Positions 1-25,028 are shown, numbered from the stretch's first letter. The stretch: 64,000 nucleotides of DNA from Chanos chanos (GCF_902362185.1 NC_044498.1:43745036-43809035), one strand, 5' to 3'. Numbers and translations are program-made. The notes: generated from the sequence alone by a model not told the origin.

Positions 1-1010
1 ATTCCCAGAGAAAACAGCAGACCCTTTGTCTCTCTCTCTCTTTCCCTCTCTCTCCTCTGGAGAGGGCAATGTGGTAGATTCCACTGCATTCAGAGTGAAA
101 CACAACTCAGTTCTCCTGACGTCTGAAAATGTTGCCCTTTCACAAGTGTGTCAACTTTCTGTGAAAACACTGAACAGACGCTAAACCCAGAGTATACATT
201 CAGCTTTTATCTAGAGATCCACTGAGACAAAAAACACTTAAAATCTTCAAACACATGGACAACGTGAGTAGATTAATTTAAGCAATTGACGTAAGCAAAA
301 GCCATTGATTCATATACAGATGGGATTAACATAATCTCAGTGTGCTACACTCAAATCGATAACTTAAATAAGGGCAAACTACAAAGGCAATGTATATTTA
401 AATAGTATATAGTTTAGCATGTGATAATCTTATATAGATTCTGTTAGTAATAAACAAATCAACTTAAAGTCACCTTCTAAATGCTGCCAGATTTTGTAAC
501 TGATATGCATATGCTGTAATAATTAGCAAATCCAAAGTTTATACCACAGGACTGTAGTTCAGATGGCCAGACCAGTCACTGACTATGTCACTGACCACTG
601 CAATCATGTACAAGTTTAAATAAAATGCACCCTCTACATTACTAAATGAAGTCTACTTGTTCAAAGCTCAGATCATGGAAAACCCTCATCAACTTTTGTC
701 ACGTGGTTGAACACACCACTTCAGTAGAATGAAACTATACAAAATGGATGGATATCATCAAATCCTGTTAACCAAGAGAGATTTCGCCTGCCATTTGCGT
801 CCAGCTCCAAAAGAGAAGAACCAGCGTTCACAGTGTCCTTAAAAAAACAACAACTCTCTGCTGTTTCATCAAGCGACAGGTCGGAGATGACCTCTGTGAT
901 TTCTAAAATTGAGCAGACAAGCGCATGTCTGGAATGTGTGTTTGGAGCTGTCTTCACACGACGTCGCTCAACGTTATGATTAAGATGTCATATTTCTGTT
1001 GTGTGGTGTT
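1..1010. other. Region downstream of TC2N (3'UTR/intergenic)
   Basis: This stretch follows the TC2N stop codon on the minus strand and should contain its 3'UTR. I found no AATAAA or ATTAAA on the minus strand here, so the end of the transcript is not placed and may lie outside the window. The sequence is AT-rich. A 78-residue open frame on the minus strand (721-957) resembles no protein I know. Confidence 0.5.
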
Positions 1011-11895
<10,885 letters not shown>

Positions 11896-11901
11896 TTTAT
11901 T
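11896..11901 (-). terminator. FBLN5: Candidate FBLN5 poly(A) signal
   Basis: AATAAA on the minus strand, about 840 nt downstream of the FBLN5 stop codon. It is the first canonical signal I noticed there, so the 3'UTR would be about 0.85 kb. Inferred from position only. Confidence 0.5.
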
Positions 11902-12438
11902 TGACCGACCAGGCTCTCTTACATCATCATACCAAAAAAAAAACCCAGATACAGAAAAGGTGAAACAGCCCATAAGAATAATCCAGTAGTCCTATGGGAT
12001 GAATTAAATCAATTTTTCAATTCCTGTCTACAGACACTGACAAATCAAAAGGAGGATGATTTGATTTAACCTTTTAGAATGAGCAACACTCAAATGTAGG
12101 GCTACAAGCTAGGTCCCCCTGCAGGGTTCAAAGGGAATTGCAGAAATGCCCTTAATAAATGCAGCATCTGTACAACTGTACATAATGGCTTCCAGAGAGA
12201 GGTTGCAATTAAGTTCTGTACCACAAAAGCTCAGGTTCACAGTTAGTTTCAGCAAGGCCAAAGGTTTACAGAAAATGTGTTGACAACACAAATGGATTTA
12301 GCAAACAAAACCCTCTCGTACAGAATCAAGAAACTGCTGCTTCCAATTTTCTGACCTTACCTCATAAGGAGGAGAAAACAAAAGAAATGCAAATAAAAAC
12401 TCAAAAGAGTTTGAAGAAAATATAAACATCTTTCTCTT

Positions 12439-12459
12439 TGTGTGTGTGTGTGTGTGTGT
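12439..12459. repeat. (TG)10 microsatellite
   Basis: Perfect GT/TG run in the probable FBLN5 3'UTR. Confidence 0.9.
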
Positions 12460-12737
12460 ATTAGGAGAACAAAGTTATGCATCAGTTAGGCAGCCTTAAT
12501 TACAGTGTCCAGTAATGAGGGTGAGTGATTAGGCACAGGGGAATACTTTGATACATCATCTCTGGCCCATAAAAACACTGGAGGTGAAGAAAAAAAAAAC
12601 TTGACCAAAACAAACAAACAGATATGATACCAACACAGCTGCCTGATGGGAAATGTAGTTGTAAAAATGTCCGGAATTTGCAGGATGTCCAGGATGGAGG
12701 TAAAGATGTATGGAGGTGAAAGGTCAGGGGTCATGTC

Positions 12738-12958
12738 TCAGAAGGGATGCTCAGAGACGAATATTATGAGCCGAATGATAGAGCTGCCACGGAAGTTTAT
12801 GACGTTGTTAACTGTAACCATCTCCAGGTCCAGAATCACCGTCTTCGGTCCTCTAATGGGCCGTGACAACACCAGTGTGGCACTGACATTACTGGTTTGC
12901 TGCATCATGAGAGAGAGAGAAAGAGAGAGAGAGAGAAAGAGAGAGAGAGTGAGAGAGT

Positions 12959-13010
<52 letters not shown>

Positions 13011-13804
13011 ATACAGAATGATAAAGATCTTTCATGGGGAGAACATACTTCCTTCTAAATAGTACACGTTTGAGCTCTGAGTTTAACCTGTAAACATTTC
13101 CCTCTCGTAAAAGTGGTTCCACTTTCTTAAACATGGTGCAGGTAACAAACAATTCACAGCCAAAGCATGAACTCATTGTTGAAACATATTATTTGCCACT
13201 GGAATTCTCATTAAAACCACAAAGCATATTGGGAAACCAGGCCCTTTAAATTCTTTGTTATCAAATTACTTGAATAAATGCCCTGTTCTTCCTGCTACAA
13301 ATATTAATATGCCCACAGCGCCCTCTACTGGTGCTTTTTCATACAGCTGTACAGAGCAAGTTCTGGGTCAGACACATATGGTGGAGCATCCTAAAGAGCT
13401 TGGTCAATGAAACATTATTAAACCTTTGCCTATGTCCTCTCACCAACTCCTCACAACATAAAAACCTTACATCTCTAGAAATACATCCTTATATTTCCAT
13501 ATTCAGCAATGATGTGAGAGGAAACAGTAAAGCTGTTTTCAAAAGACCCAGTAGCAGCAATGCCTCTAACAACAAAAGTGCTTGTGAGTTCAGTACATAA
13601 AATTTACCCGCATATAGAACTCTCTGCCCTCATTGCCTGACTTGATCTGGAAGATATAGAAGGCCCCCGGGTAGCGTGTGGTGGCTTGCATTTGGAAAAT
13701 GTCAGCAGGTACAGCACGACCTGAGGACAAGTCCATGTGACGGTACAGGACAGTGAAGGGCTTGTCCCTGCAGGCTGGGTTCTCAGCCGAACACATACAC
13801 TGAC

Positions 13805-13848
<44 letters not shown>

Positions 13849-14192
13849 ATCAAGAATTAAGGCAACAACTGAACAATTGAAAAGAAAATGAATAAACCTC
13901 CGCAGTTACGCCAGAATGTTATTTTTTAACTAGCACAGGAACTACAGGAACTTTTTTACAACCAGTGACATTTAAGGCAGTTTTCAAAGTTTTTAAAAGG
14001 CTCCTTTGTTTACTGCCTGAGAACTTACTTGTCACCAAGCTCAATGTAAGGTGGGTCACATGTTAGAGGATCCAGACATGTGTAGCCTCCCTGGAAATTG
14101 AAACATACTTGTGCTGTTGTACAGGTGTTGTTACCAGTGTCACATTCATTGACGTCTTCAAAATCAAACACACAACAGCTCAGGGTCAGATT

Positions 14193-14228
<36 letters not shown>

Positions 14229-17200
14229 GTTGCCATAAAACAAAACAACAAAAACAGCAACATTCATGTGTTAGAGCAAAACAAAACATTAATGAGGGAA
14301 AGATGTATTCATTACCCACTACAGCACATGCTACAACAACACCATAATGCATGCACAGGTATTTTAGTATAAACCACACACACAATAATATTTAAACATT
14401 TTCACTTTGTGGCACAATATACTGGATTAAAAGATGCATAGTGGGAAGAGCTGATCTTTTGGTTTAACAACAATTTATAATACAGGAGTACATTATGGCT
14501 AAAGGACTAAAAAAAAAAAATGTCAAAAGCTGACCTAAAAACTGCACACACTGTTTTGGCGTGTGTTGCTCCAGAATTAATTCTGCATTACAGTTCCACG
14601 CTGGGGAGTCATGTTACCTTCGCAGCTTCTGCCGTCCTCAAACACATAATATCCTGGTGGACAGACGCAGGAGAAAGAGCCAGGGGTGTTCACACACGAG
14701 TACTGACACAGAAAGTCTGAGAAACTGCACTCGTCCAGATCTGAGAACAGAACACAGCCCATTAACAACACTTCACACAGTATGAGAAAAGCAGTCTGTC
14801 ACACAAAGTCCATCCAGAACAGATGTTTTCAGTTCTCTCACTTGTCTAGGAAAGTCTCTATTAACATAACAGAGTTTTATGGATGTGACACCGTAAGAAT
14901 GAACAGATTGCTATGACGGCTACTAGCGCCAAATAAAGGAGTGAGTGTTCAGGAAGTACTAGAAATTAAAATGATGAAAGGCAAATGCACAGAACTCTAG
15001 AAAGTTTACTTTCAGAATGCATCTATTGTGAAAACCACTATGCAAATCAAACTAAATTGAATGTACTCCTGTTCTACAGGCCAAATTTCTAGACTGTTTC
15101 TTTCTTGTCCTGGCTGTGGAGGTCTTGTTAGGAGGTCCTGGAGCTACTTTGGCCCGTCGTCTCTTAGTCAAGCAAGCATTAAAGCAGATTTGTGAGAAAA
15201 TATATTTTCTCCTTTCCTGAGCTGTGCTGCTCATGTAAAGCTTTTGCCTCTACATATGCGATAAGCCCCCCTCCCCCTCCGTAACTGGCTTGTCTCTGGA
15301 GCGGGCTTCACCGTTGCAGGTGGTCCCGTCTGCGGCCAGCTCGAAGCCCTCGCCGCAGTTACACATGAAGGAGCCATAGGTGTTGAAACAGCCGTGCGTG
15401 CAGGGTTCCGTTTCACACTCGTTCACATCTGTGTGAAAGTGGGTGAGACAGAGACGCGGAGAAGGAGCAGAAAAAGACTTTTATTCAGAATTGTTTTCTC
15501 TGCGCTCTAAAACAAACCAATTCTCTGGGTTTAAATTAGAAACTGTTACCCAAAATATGAAGTGTTGTGATGACTGTGTTAAATTGTGTGGAGCATTCAC
15601 TGGCTTGCAGCGTGATTAAAAACTGATAAAATCCATTACTACTCAATATGTCAGTTAGGCTACTGCTGTAGTGCAGGGTCTCTATTAAACACTGAAACCA
15701 GAATTATAAACAGTCCACTCACTTCATTTCTCTCCATTTATATAAAAAACCTGCAAGGTATGACACTCAAAAAAGTCATTTTAAATCTGATGTAAGAATA
15801 GCTAGAACTACATTCTAAAGGAACCATGGCTGTCTTGTCACAGCTGCACTGGAAGAGTGATATTTGCCACTGATAAATTTCGCACAATTCACCGACACTT
15901 ACACAGCTATGCTGATTTTACCCCAACTTTGTTTAGAAAGTAGAACAGAGAACAGTAAGATTGCTTTTGAAAGACTGATCTCACAATGTTTAATGTTAGG
16001 TTCTTCAAGCAGGGCTGTGAAGAAACCCATCTACAAAATACACAAAATCAGCTGGACCAGAAATCACATCTGGAATTTAAGTATAATATCAAATAAAATA
16101 ATTAATAATAAAACCATCCGGTGATATCAGACGTTTAAAATAAATTGTGCAAATTCGCTTAAGTACACAGAAGTCTGAGTCACAGAGAACCAAACACATG
16201 AACACTTTTCAAAATATCTCAGTCGTTTCCACTGACCTTGGCACGTCCTACCATCATCATTGAGGAGGAAACCAGGGTTACAGGAGCATGAATATGAACC
16301 AGCCATGTTAGCACACAGCTGCTGGCAGTAACCATAGCGACACTCATCGATGTCTGGAAACAGGTGAGAATCGAAATGAGGTGGAATTTGGAAAGAGTCG
16401 CGGAAGAGACAGACAGCAGGGAAATGGCTACCAGACCTTTCAAATCATGACTATACACAAACAGTTACCTAACATATGCATTACTTGAATAATTACTCGA
16501 ATTTTTTTTTTTATTTCGAAAACCTCCAACGGACTTCCTTTTCTCTCGTGACATAACTGGCTATAATAAGACTGGATTTGACTGCTTTACAATACATTTT
16601 ACTGCTAATAAATAGTATATAAATTATATATAAGGTTAGAGTTATTGAGTTATTCCTGCTGAATTCCTTTAAAATGAAGTCTTGTGAGAAGAAACTGTGA
16701 GCCATATGTTAGACCTGCATTCTTTGGCACTCACCTTGGCACTGCCCACCCACCAGCCAGTAGCCCTCGTTACAGGAACAGGTATAGCCTCCAGCTGTAT
16801 TGATACAGACTTGGATGGGGGTGCACTGATGGGACCCTGTCTCACACTCATCTATGTCTGAGGAAAAAGAGGGGAGAGCAATTATCACCTATTATTTTAA
16901 CAGCAGCTGAGTCTTTCCGGAAAAGTACGACACATGCGTATTTGCACTCTTCATTCAAAAAAGAAAGAAAACCCCACGTGTTCTTTTTCGGACACATTAT
17001 TCCTGTCTGTGCCCACCAACTGCAGTTTTTGTTTCTTCCTCAAAATTTAAATTAAGTTAAAGTATTGTCAAATCAGGGTCAGTGAATCACAAAAAATGAT
17101 ACTATCTCTTAATGCAAGTCAATGCAAGTCATCAGTTACATTCCCTAATAAACCTCAGAGAGAGAGAGATACAAAGCACGACTGTTAAACTCAGCCAGAG

Positions 17201-19707
17201 AGAAGGATGCGCGTGGGAGGTTAGGTTAAGGCTGTGTCAATATATTAAACGGTCCTCTGAGTATACTTACATTCATTTAACAGACACAAGACTGATCTCT
17301 ACATATCCACTTCATTGTGAATGGGGCATCTAAGAGTTACAACCGCTTAAGTTTACTGCAATAGAAATGCTTATGAAAGGACAGCTTGATAAAATGGATG
17401 GAGCCTGATAGAGTCAAAATGTCTATGCATTATCTCTAATGCCAAATGTAGAACACTGTTCGGTCAATTAGTAAATTGTCTGAGTGAGCACAGCATTTGA
17501 AATATGTTCAGGTCTAACTCAACCTTTCAGCACTCCGTTTTTCACCAATAGTTATTCTGGAGTAATGACCACACCGAGGGTCTTACGCAACATGATTCCC
17601 TACACTCCCTGGAACCCTGCAAAATTTTTTTCACCAAATCTAGAACAAACATGAGCACATTACCATTTGTGGATATCTCGAAACCTAAAAATTCCTCAAA
17701 CTATGTGTTCTCAGACAGTGAAGTCACACTTTTTAAAAGAACCAGCTCTGAGGGAGATTTGAGCCTAGGAGCTGATGGGGGCATGCATGTCAGCAGATAA
17801 GTACTCGTGTTGGAACAGTTTACCATGGTGGGTGATACTAGCCAATGTTAGAGGCCGTCTGGACAAAGGGGTCGGCTGGGTATGTGGGCAAAATGTTTGG
17901 CGTGGTGCCAATCGTAACATATACAGCACCTGCTAGCAGTTAGAGGGATCCAGACGGCATGGAGAAGCAGGCAAAAAAGGAGGGAACATCTGTGCTCCAT
18001 GTGTACGCTGACCCCCGGGAGTGGAGCCGAGCTGGGCCATGAGGGGTTTGAATCTTTGGGAGCGTTTCAGTTCAGATCCTTATATAGGCTGGCTCAGGGT
18101 TTCATGAACAAAAGGAGAACAGGCCTCAATTACTATTTACAGTTTTGATAAACTATGTTAGGAGAGATGGGGAGAGGGGGTGGGTGTATGTGTCATGGGG
18201 AGATCAGTAACTATCACTGAAGCGATTGATTGATTAGTCACCGCACGTATTGCATTTGGTGGACTTCCCATACTCATCAAACTTTCAAGCCTTGACAACA
18301 GACTTCAGTTTAACCACTCTGGCAAAATTAAGCATCTGTACCAAGAAGGATCTGAAATTCCATTCAATCTCAGTTCTGCAACAATAAAGTCACACAAAAC
18401 ACTTCAAACCGTCGGACCGAATGGTTAGTGAAGCGCTGTGAAAGAGTAAGGCTGAAATGTACGCTCGTGACAAAAAGTGTGGGTCTGGAATCAACTACTC
18501 AGATACGGTGATTGGGTATCTTCTGATGTTTGTCCTCAAGTGTTGAGCTTACACGGCCAGTGAATTTTTTGCTGTCCTACGGCTGACTGGTTGAAAGGGT
18601 TGAAACATTGACCAAGTCACAGATGCTTAAATCCTGGAACAGATAGGGAGAGTTTAAAATGGCTGTGGGAACTTGTGTCCTATATTCTATACTTCTAAAG
18701 AGTTGTTCATATTTTGCCAGGCAGAGAATCTGTCTATGTTCAGTGGGGAGCACCAGAAGATATGGCACTCTGGCAAGTGTGTGAGCTGGGAACTACACAT
18801 GCGCTTCTGTGAAGAGCATGAGGAGAAATGCGATATTTTAAAATAAGCATTGATTTTTATTTATTAAATTTGATGTTGTCCCCATGTTTCAAATTTACTG
18901 GCCTACAAAGGCAACAAGCAGTAACTGCACAAAAAAGTAAAACCGAGAAAAACTGCTTTAGTGGTTTTTGCTGTTGTTGTTGTTGTTGTTGCTGTCGTCC
19001 TGTTATCGCTTAGACAATTTTTTTCTGGAAAGAGCCTAGCTAACACAAGGAAAGTTCATCTCAAGACAAGAACAGATACTAGAGACACTGATTTCAGATG
19101 TAATTCAATTTTGACTGAATGCGTCGTTTGCCTTTGTAAAGCAAAATAGCCCAACAGCAGTTTCGTGACTGAATGGCTAGCATAAATCTACCCTCAAAAT
19201 CTTTGGAGAAAGTGAGTGATGTGTAATTATGAGAAAAAGCTTCACCTCCATGTACATTCAGTGTTAGAGCAATTCATTATTTAAACAACACCAATTTGTG
19301 GCTACCTCCTCTCTTAATAAATGGTGCTACATGTAAAGTTCGGTACTTGAGAATTATAAACATTACATCACAGCTCTAGCAAACCATGTACTCCTCTACT
19401 GTGTCGGGGAACACATTAAACTGTCAAAGAGCTGTAATTACTCATCACGCAGTCGTAAACACAGAAATACATAAAGTCGCTGAGAAACCATTGAATGGGT
19501 GGCATAAAAGCACCAGTTACACTACAGTTGTTGTTGCCATCCATGATTAATGGCAGAAGTGAAATGAGGACAGTCCCTACCTTCAGACTACAGACAAAGC
19601 AATGTCTGTGAGGGACCCAAAGCACTGGATGACAGACTACATGGTGTTAAGGTTTGTGAGGTTCCTGCTTGTTAACAACATTACTCCATATCCCTGTGGG
19701 ATCACCC

Positions 19708-19748
<41 letters not shown>

Positions 19749-21973
19749 GTCTGATGACTCAGGCATTACAACTCTCTACCATCCCTAAGCCAGAGCTACT
19801 ACATTTGGTGACGAATGACCTCATAGCTGGCAACAGGAGAGCACAGATGCTGAAATAGAGGAGGTTTGATTTAGTGATTTTTGAAGGTTTAAACCAACAG
19901 GCCACAGAGAGGGTCTCTCAGAGCTTCCATCTACACCACTGACACACTGCGATGTGCCATCAAATAAAGGTAATGTTGAGTTAAAACAGGGCTGTTTTCC
20001 ACTTATTACCATGCCTCAGGGGAATGGATTGGGACAGATTAAGTATGTGCGTGTGTGTGTGTCTGTGTGGGCACGCGCGCATGTGTATGTGGCGGCAGTC
20101 AGAGTCTAGGCCTTATGGATTATATGGGTGGAACATCAAATACATTGAGGTCAATTTGCAACACCTAAAATGTGTGCACAAAGGCTGCAAAACAGATCAG
20201 CCACTGTTAAGCATGTTTACTGGCAGCAGTGCCCAGAGAATCAGCTACACACATTATAAAAATACATCTTTATTTTATGTTTTCTATATATATATATGGT
20301 TTTTTTTTTTTTAAATGTTTGTGTACTTTTCTGGGTAATCATCACTCAGAAATGTTGCAGCACCAAAGCAGAAAACAAATACAAAGCTCACATTAAAATT
20401 CCCCAGAAATAAGTCTGAAAACCCCATCTAGATAAGAGTCTATACCAGATTATAGGTTCTAAGGGTCATGCTTATGGGTTTCACTGGCACATGAGGTCCC
20501 ACAAAGAAATTTAATTGGATTCCAGTGCCAACCATGGCCAGGGATTTCTACATGACCGCTTAAGTGGTCGTCCATGCCTGTCTCTGTCATGGGTATTACA
20601 ATTAAATTACAGGGCTGTAGCCTAATTGATGATGTCTGTGTCTGACAAACCCACAAAACATCTGACCTACTAAAACCCCATAGCCGCACATGACAAAAGT
20701 TTAATGTTAACAGCGCAAATCTGTGAGACTCTTACTAAACCTACTGGAAGCACTACTTTTACTTAAAGCTTGGAATGAGACCACCAAATGAAACGAATTC
20801 ATTTAGTGTCTGTACACCCTGGATGATAAGTTTTAATGTTTATACCATTAAAAGTGTATATCTGTCGTCACAACAGAATTTGTGGAGCACTCACCAACGC
20901 AAGTCCCATCTTCGCCAAGCGTGTATCCAAGGACACAGGGCACGGAGCGGCTCACTATTGGATAACTAGGTGCAACAGGACGTTGTGGTGGAGGTGGAGC
21001 GTATGGTTCCGAAAAACCCACTGAGCTATCTGGATAGGATTGTTCAGCATAGGAAGGCGAATTGGATCTAGGGTACGTTGGCTGGGAATACAGGCCGCGG
21101 GGCAAGCACAAATAACCGCCGTTCTGGTTTACGCATCGCATGTCCCCTCGACAGGGATCTGGCAGAGTCCGGCACTCATCAACGTCTACGGCAGAAGAAG
21201 GCTTTAATAATACAAATCTTAACAGTTTTGTTTAGGCTAAGTACATTTAAAGAGTCAGAATTAAAGTGAATACTGACCGATACATTGTCTGGAGCGGCGG
21301 TCATACGTGAATCCATCTGTGCACGTCTGAGGATATTTTATGAAGCGTGTTAATCAGTGGAGCTGGCTCGTTTATTTAACAGCGTAGACAAAATCTGTCA
21401 TGACCTCAGTATTAAAACAAGGCATACGGTGCTCGACAGTGCAGATCTCGCACTGAAAACTTTCATTGATTTCAAAGCTACTTAGAGAAAAGATTAAGAT
21501 GTCTAAGGAGTCGAGAACGTTGCAAATGTCAAGACGCAATCATCCAACCGAGGAAGATTTGAGTAAACTATGTGAAAAAAGAGACCAAGCACACACTTGA
21601 AAAGACAAGAAACGTGAAAACTTACTTGACTCTTACAGGACTGGATGCAGCATAGTGCAAATATTAGCGCTGTCAACATTCTGTGAAAGTGGGGGAGTCT
21701 CTGTTAATCGTCACAAAACCGCACGGAAAACGAGTTCAGAGGCTCTTTGCCATGTGTAGTGCAAAGTCCCATTCATTTATACTTCCAAACATAACTGTCT
21801 GTCAGAAAAGTAAGTTATAAATAAATAAATACTACCGGAACATTCCTAACGTTAGGGTTCCAAAAGAATTATCAGCAAATTTATTCAAACCCGTAGGAAT
21901 ATAGTTAGGCTGCAATGCAATAACGGTCAGCGACAACACGCCCAAATAACTGAACTTACCTCTCGTAAGGCAT
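12738..21973 (-). CDS. FBLN5: Fibulin-5
   Basis: Eleven coding exons: 21960-21973, 21626-21680, 21278-21326, 20895-21185, 16735-16857, 16237-16353, 15312-15428, 14618-14740, 14029-14155, 13608-13803, 12738-12899. They total 1374 nt and 457 aa (human 448), all in phase. The tiny first exon encodes MPYER, joined to [11 protein letters not shown], a signal peptide aligning with human MPGIKRILTV. The first cbEGF module (exon 4) carries DVDEC and an RGD triplet (PCRGDMRC, about residues 50-57), the integrin site of fibulin-5, followed by a Pro/Tyr/Ser-rich linker. Five further cbEGF modules follow, one per exon (exons 5-9), each opening with a D-I/V/L-D/N-E-C calcium motif. Exons 10-11 encode the fibulin C-terminal domain ([20 protein letters not shown], ending EHPF). 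The protein is a secreted elastic-fibre assembly factor. Intron 4 is about 4 kb and I saw no further exon in it. Confidence 0.96.
12909..13011. repeat. (GA)n microsatellite, about 100 bp
   Basis: Long imperfect GA repeat ending about 10 nt from the acceptor of the last FBLN5 exon. It reads (CT)n in the transcript and supplies the polypyrimidine tract. Confidence 0.95.
13810..13845. repeat. (AG)18 microsatellite
   Basis: Perfect run ending about 7 nt from the acceptor of FBLN5 exon 10; (CT)n in transcript sense. Confidence 0.95.
14193..14228. repeat. (ATC)12 trinucleotide repeat
   Basis: Twelve perfect ATC copies (GAT in the transcript), 38 nt upstream of the acceptor of FBLN5 exon 9, in the zone where a branch point would be expected. 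Confidence 0.95.
18973..18992. repeat. (GTT)n trinucleotide repeat
   Basis: Six GTT copies in FBLN5 intron 4. Confidence 0.85.
19710..19746. repeat. (AC)n microsatellite
   Basis: About 18 AC copies in FBLN5 intron 4. Confidence 0.95.
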
Positions 21974-24386
21974 ATAACCTCGTATTTTAAATGATGTTGT
22001 TTATGGATCCTTGTGAACCCCTCGTCAGAGCCGACCCGTAAATCCCTTGCAACAGGAAAAGCGTTGAACTGCGTACCACAGTGAAAAGTTCACAGGGCCG
22101 ACGCACAAATGTGGCGCCCTCACCAACCGCCGACTCCGCGCGCTGACGCGAAAACTTGGTTTCAGTCGTTCCGGCTGTCCTGTCGATCTAAAGCAACGGC
22201 ACATTGACCAATAGTAAGAGGTGTGTCCCACACAAAATGAACTGTTCTATTTTTTTCCGCTGTGCTTGGTCTAAGGATTGTTTAGCAAGGCAAATAAACG
22301 GGGCCCCAGAGTACTTCAGCAGCAGCTGGATCCCATCAAATACAGACAGCCCTCTGGAAGGAGAGCGCGCGTTGCGGGAGCTGCCTCCAGTCGTTCACAA
22401 AGCAGTCCAGAAAAATCTGAGCGATGAAGTTGTGGCGTTCACTTGCTTTGGTTGGTGTTCATTTACTGAATGCTTTCAAACACCCCACTGGTGTTGCACA
22501 ATATTGTTTCTACAAAAGTAGTAAATTCAGAATCGGCTTTCCCTGCTCCTCTCCTGGCTGTACCGGTGTAGACATAAGATTGACCCTAGACCCAAATTTA
22601 GTTAAACTTAGAAAAGCACTCAAAACTAAATACTCTGCAATGATGTTTACGATAACAAATGCATGTAATGGTATGTACATAGACATAAACATGTAATTAG
22701 AGCAAAACACCACACAGATGAGGATGAATTATTCCATGGAACATCAGATTTTCAGAGTACCAAAACAAGATTTTGTTCGGTGTAATGAGATCAAACAGAT
22801 GTTATCCCTGATTGTGACATGTTTAACTTTGAACCTTTGGTACACAGTGGATATGCGATAGTAGACCAACGCTTCGGGCCAGCCTTACCGTTAACGTTAA
22901 CATCAACGACAAAATAACTTCCAATGCAGAGGAGAAAAATGATGTCAAAACATGGTAATCTCCTGATGATAAGTCTCGTTGTTATTTTGGCCTGTTTTGT
23001 CTGGTATGAATCTGGCTTGGCAAGAGCAGCACTCACCAGATGTGGAAATAAAACGATGAGAAGGTAATTGAACTGTATAGTTATTAAAACAAGCTTGGGA
23101 GTCTGCTCAAAGGTTTGATATTTTTAAGGACTTGCCTTGACATCGAAGCTGCGGTTATGAAGACAGGTGGGATCTTCTTGTCAACACAGAGCAATCGTTC
23201 ACATATTTTTACACGGAGATTCTCAATCTGCTTGTCTACATCTAATACCCGTGAAACTAGTGCTGACATGCCAGCGCACAGCCTGTTAATACATTTGGCG
23301 ATTGTTCTCTACGTCTACTTTGAAAGAATAGTCATATCTGAATAGTTATTTCTGTCTTGAAACAGTGTGCTCTGCAGAAGAACTTGTATATTAGACCCCG
23401 ATGATCTCAAACGGAACATGCAACAGTTTTTCAAATTTAACTTACAGACTTCAGTGAAACAAACTATACGATTGATTAAAGATAGGATGCACAAAGGAAC
23501 GAGTTGGTTTGGTCTTTCTGTACTGTCAGAGCACTGGTTTGAATTCTCAGAGTAATGGTAATAAATGACCTTAGTGATGGATCTAGCCTCTAGAAAGTTA
23601 ATTACGGTGTTTTGTTATTTCTGTGTAGTTACATGCTGTTAAATGTAATGAGTTGATTGTACCAAATGTTTCGATAATTTACAGGCTAGATAATGTTTCA
23701 CAGACATTGGAATGGAGGCATTCGATTTAAACCAGTTAAGTATTCCAGGCCCCGTAGTTATGTGTAATGGTAAGATTCAGCAGTGACAGTCTTAGGGTGG
23801 GACCAGACCCAGTGTGACTGACTGCTGTTCCAAGGCCAGACAGAGAAACAGTCAGTCATTCTCATTAGATGGTGAACTGACCACTGCCAGCAGAGGCAGC
23901 TTTAAATTACAGACTTTGCATTAGATCTGGGAAGAGTAACCTCAAAATGACAAAAGCACAACTTCAAATAAAATATGAATTACAGGAGTAGCGGGAAATA
24001 AAGCATGCTGACAGGGTGTAATTTTGAGAGTCAACGTGGTTATGATTTACACAACTGGAATTATTTGGTGGCCTAAATTAGGGTCGTTCTTCTAGTAACT
24101 ACCCCAAAAAAACCACCAGGGCAGACGAATAATCATACATTTAATCTTGTGATTAAACCATAATGTCAATACACGTCAATTTCCCCTACCAAAGCCATTA
24201 TGTTAGCCCTCGAAGCTAAATGATTTGGGTAAGTGTGTCAAGCACAGTTTTAAATCTTATGTTGTTCGTTCATATACATACATAAGTCATTATGTCAGCT
24301 TGAGCCAGAAATGACAATCTATATATATGCTTAGGTTTAAGCAATGGATGCTGAATGTCACAGGATTCACGGGAGGGAAAGAAAGG
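21974..24386. other. FBLN5 upstream region and spacer to TRIP11 3' end
   Basis: Contains the FBLN5 5'UTR and promoter, presumably in the first few hundred bases; a GC-rich stretch lies at about 22080-22160. No TATA box is obvious. Open frames of 90-105 residues at 22204-22696 resemble nothing known to me and have no splice or codon evidence. I see no gene between 22.2 and 24.4 kb. Confidence 0.4.
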
Positions 24387-24392
24387 TTTATT
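24387..24392 (-). terminator. TRIP11: Candidate TRIP11 poly(A) signal
   Basis: AATAAA on the minus strand about 1.33 kb past the TRIP11 stop codon, in an otherwise gene-free stretch. If used, the 3'UTR runs from 25724 to about 24370 and includes the repeats at 24790-25123 and the T26 run. Confidence 0.5.
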
Positions 24393-24786
24393 TTGCAGAA
24401 ATGAGAAACATCATCCTTTAAATACAGCATTCACAGGTTTTCCTTCAAACCCCAAATGACTGAACTTTTTTCTTTTTTTTTTAAATATTCCTTGTTAATC
24501 TACGCCACAAGAAACCTGTATCCATAAATAGATGCTTCCACACTCATCTTGAACAACAGATAATGATCAGGTGACAAAAGGTATTCCTCAACCAGTTCCT
24601 GCGAAATACTTCTCCAGTCATAGACTTTTCTTGAAAAATATTTTTGGGATGCAGTGACTTCATTCAACTGTGTTTATTTTTGGAATTGACTCTAAGTGTT
24701 AAACTGACCTATATAAAAACGTTCAGTTAAATTTACACACAGAACTTGAGCCTTCATTCTGTACATTTCTTGTGCAGCTTTGGAAA

Positions 24787-24789
<3 letters not shown>

Positions 24790-24819
<30 letters not shown>
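24790..24819. repeat. (TA)n microsatellite
   Basis: About 14 TA copies in the probable TRIP11 3'UTR. Confidence 0.9.
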
Positions 24820-24829
<10 letters not shown>

Positions 24830-24986
24830 TATATATTGCATATATGTTCCTCCACCTTCAATCTATAAGTCAACCCAAATTGTGAAAAAAGATTTAGTCC
24901 ACACTTTAAGTGCCTAAGAATGTAAAAACTATTAATTGTTTATGTTCATGTATATATTTAAATTAAACTGACATATAAATATACAT

Positions 24987-24990
<4 letters not shown>

Positions 24991-25027
<37 letters not shown>

Positions 25028-25028
25028 C

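Noticed and set aside
22204-22696. Plus-strand open frames of 105 and 90 residues
   Set aside because: No similarity I recognise, no neighbouring exons, and overlapping frames of equal quality suggest chance.
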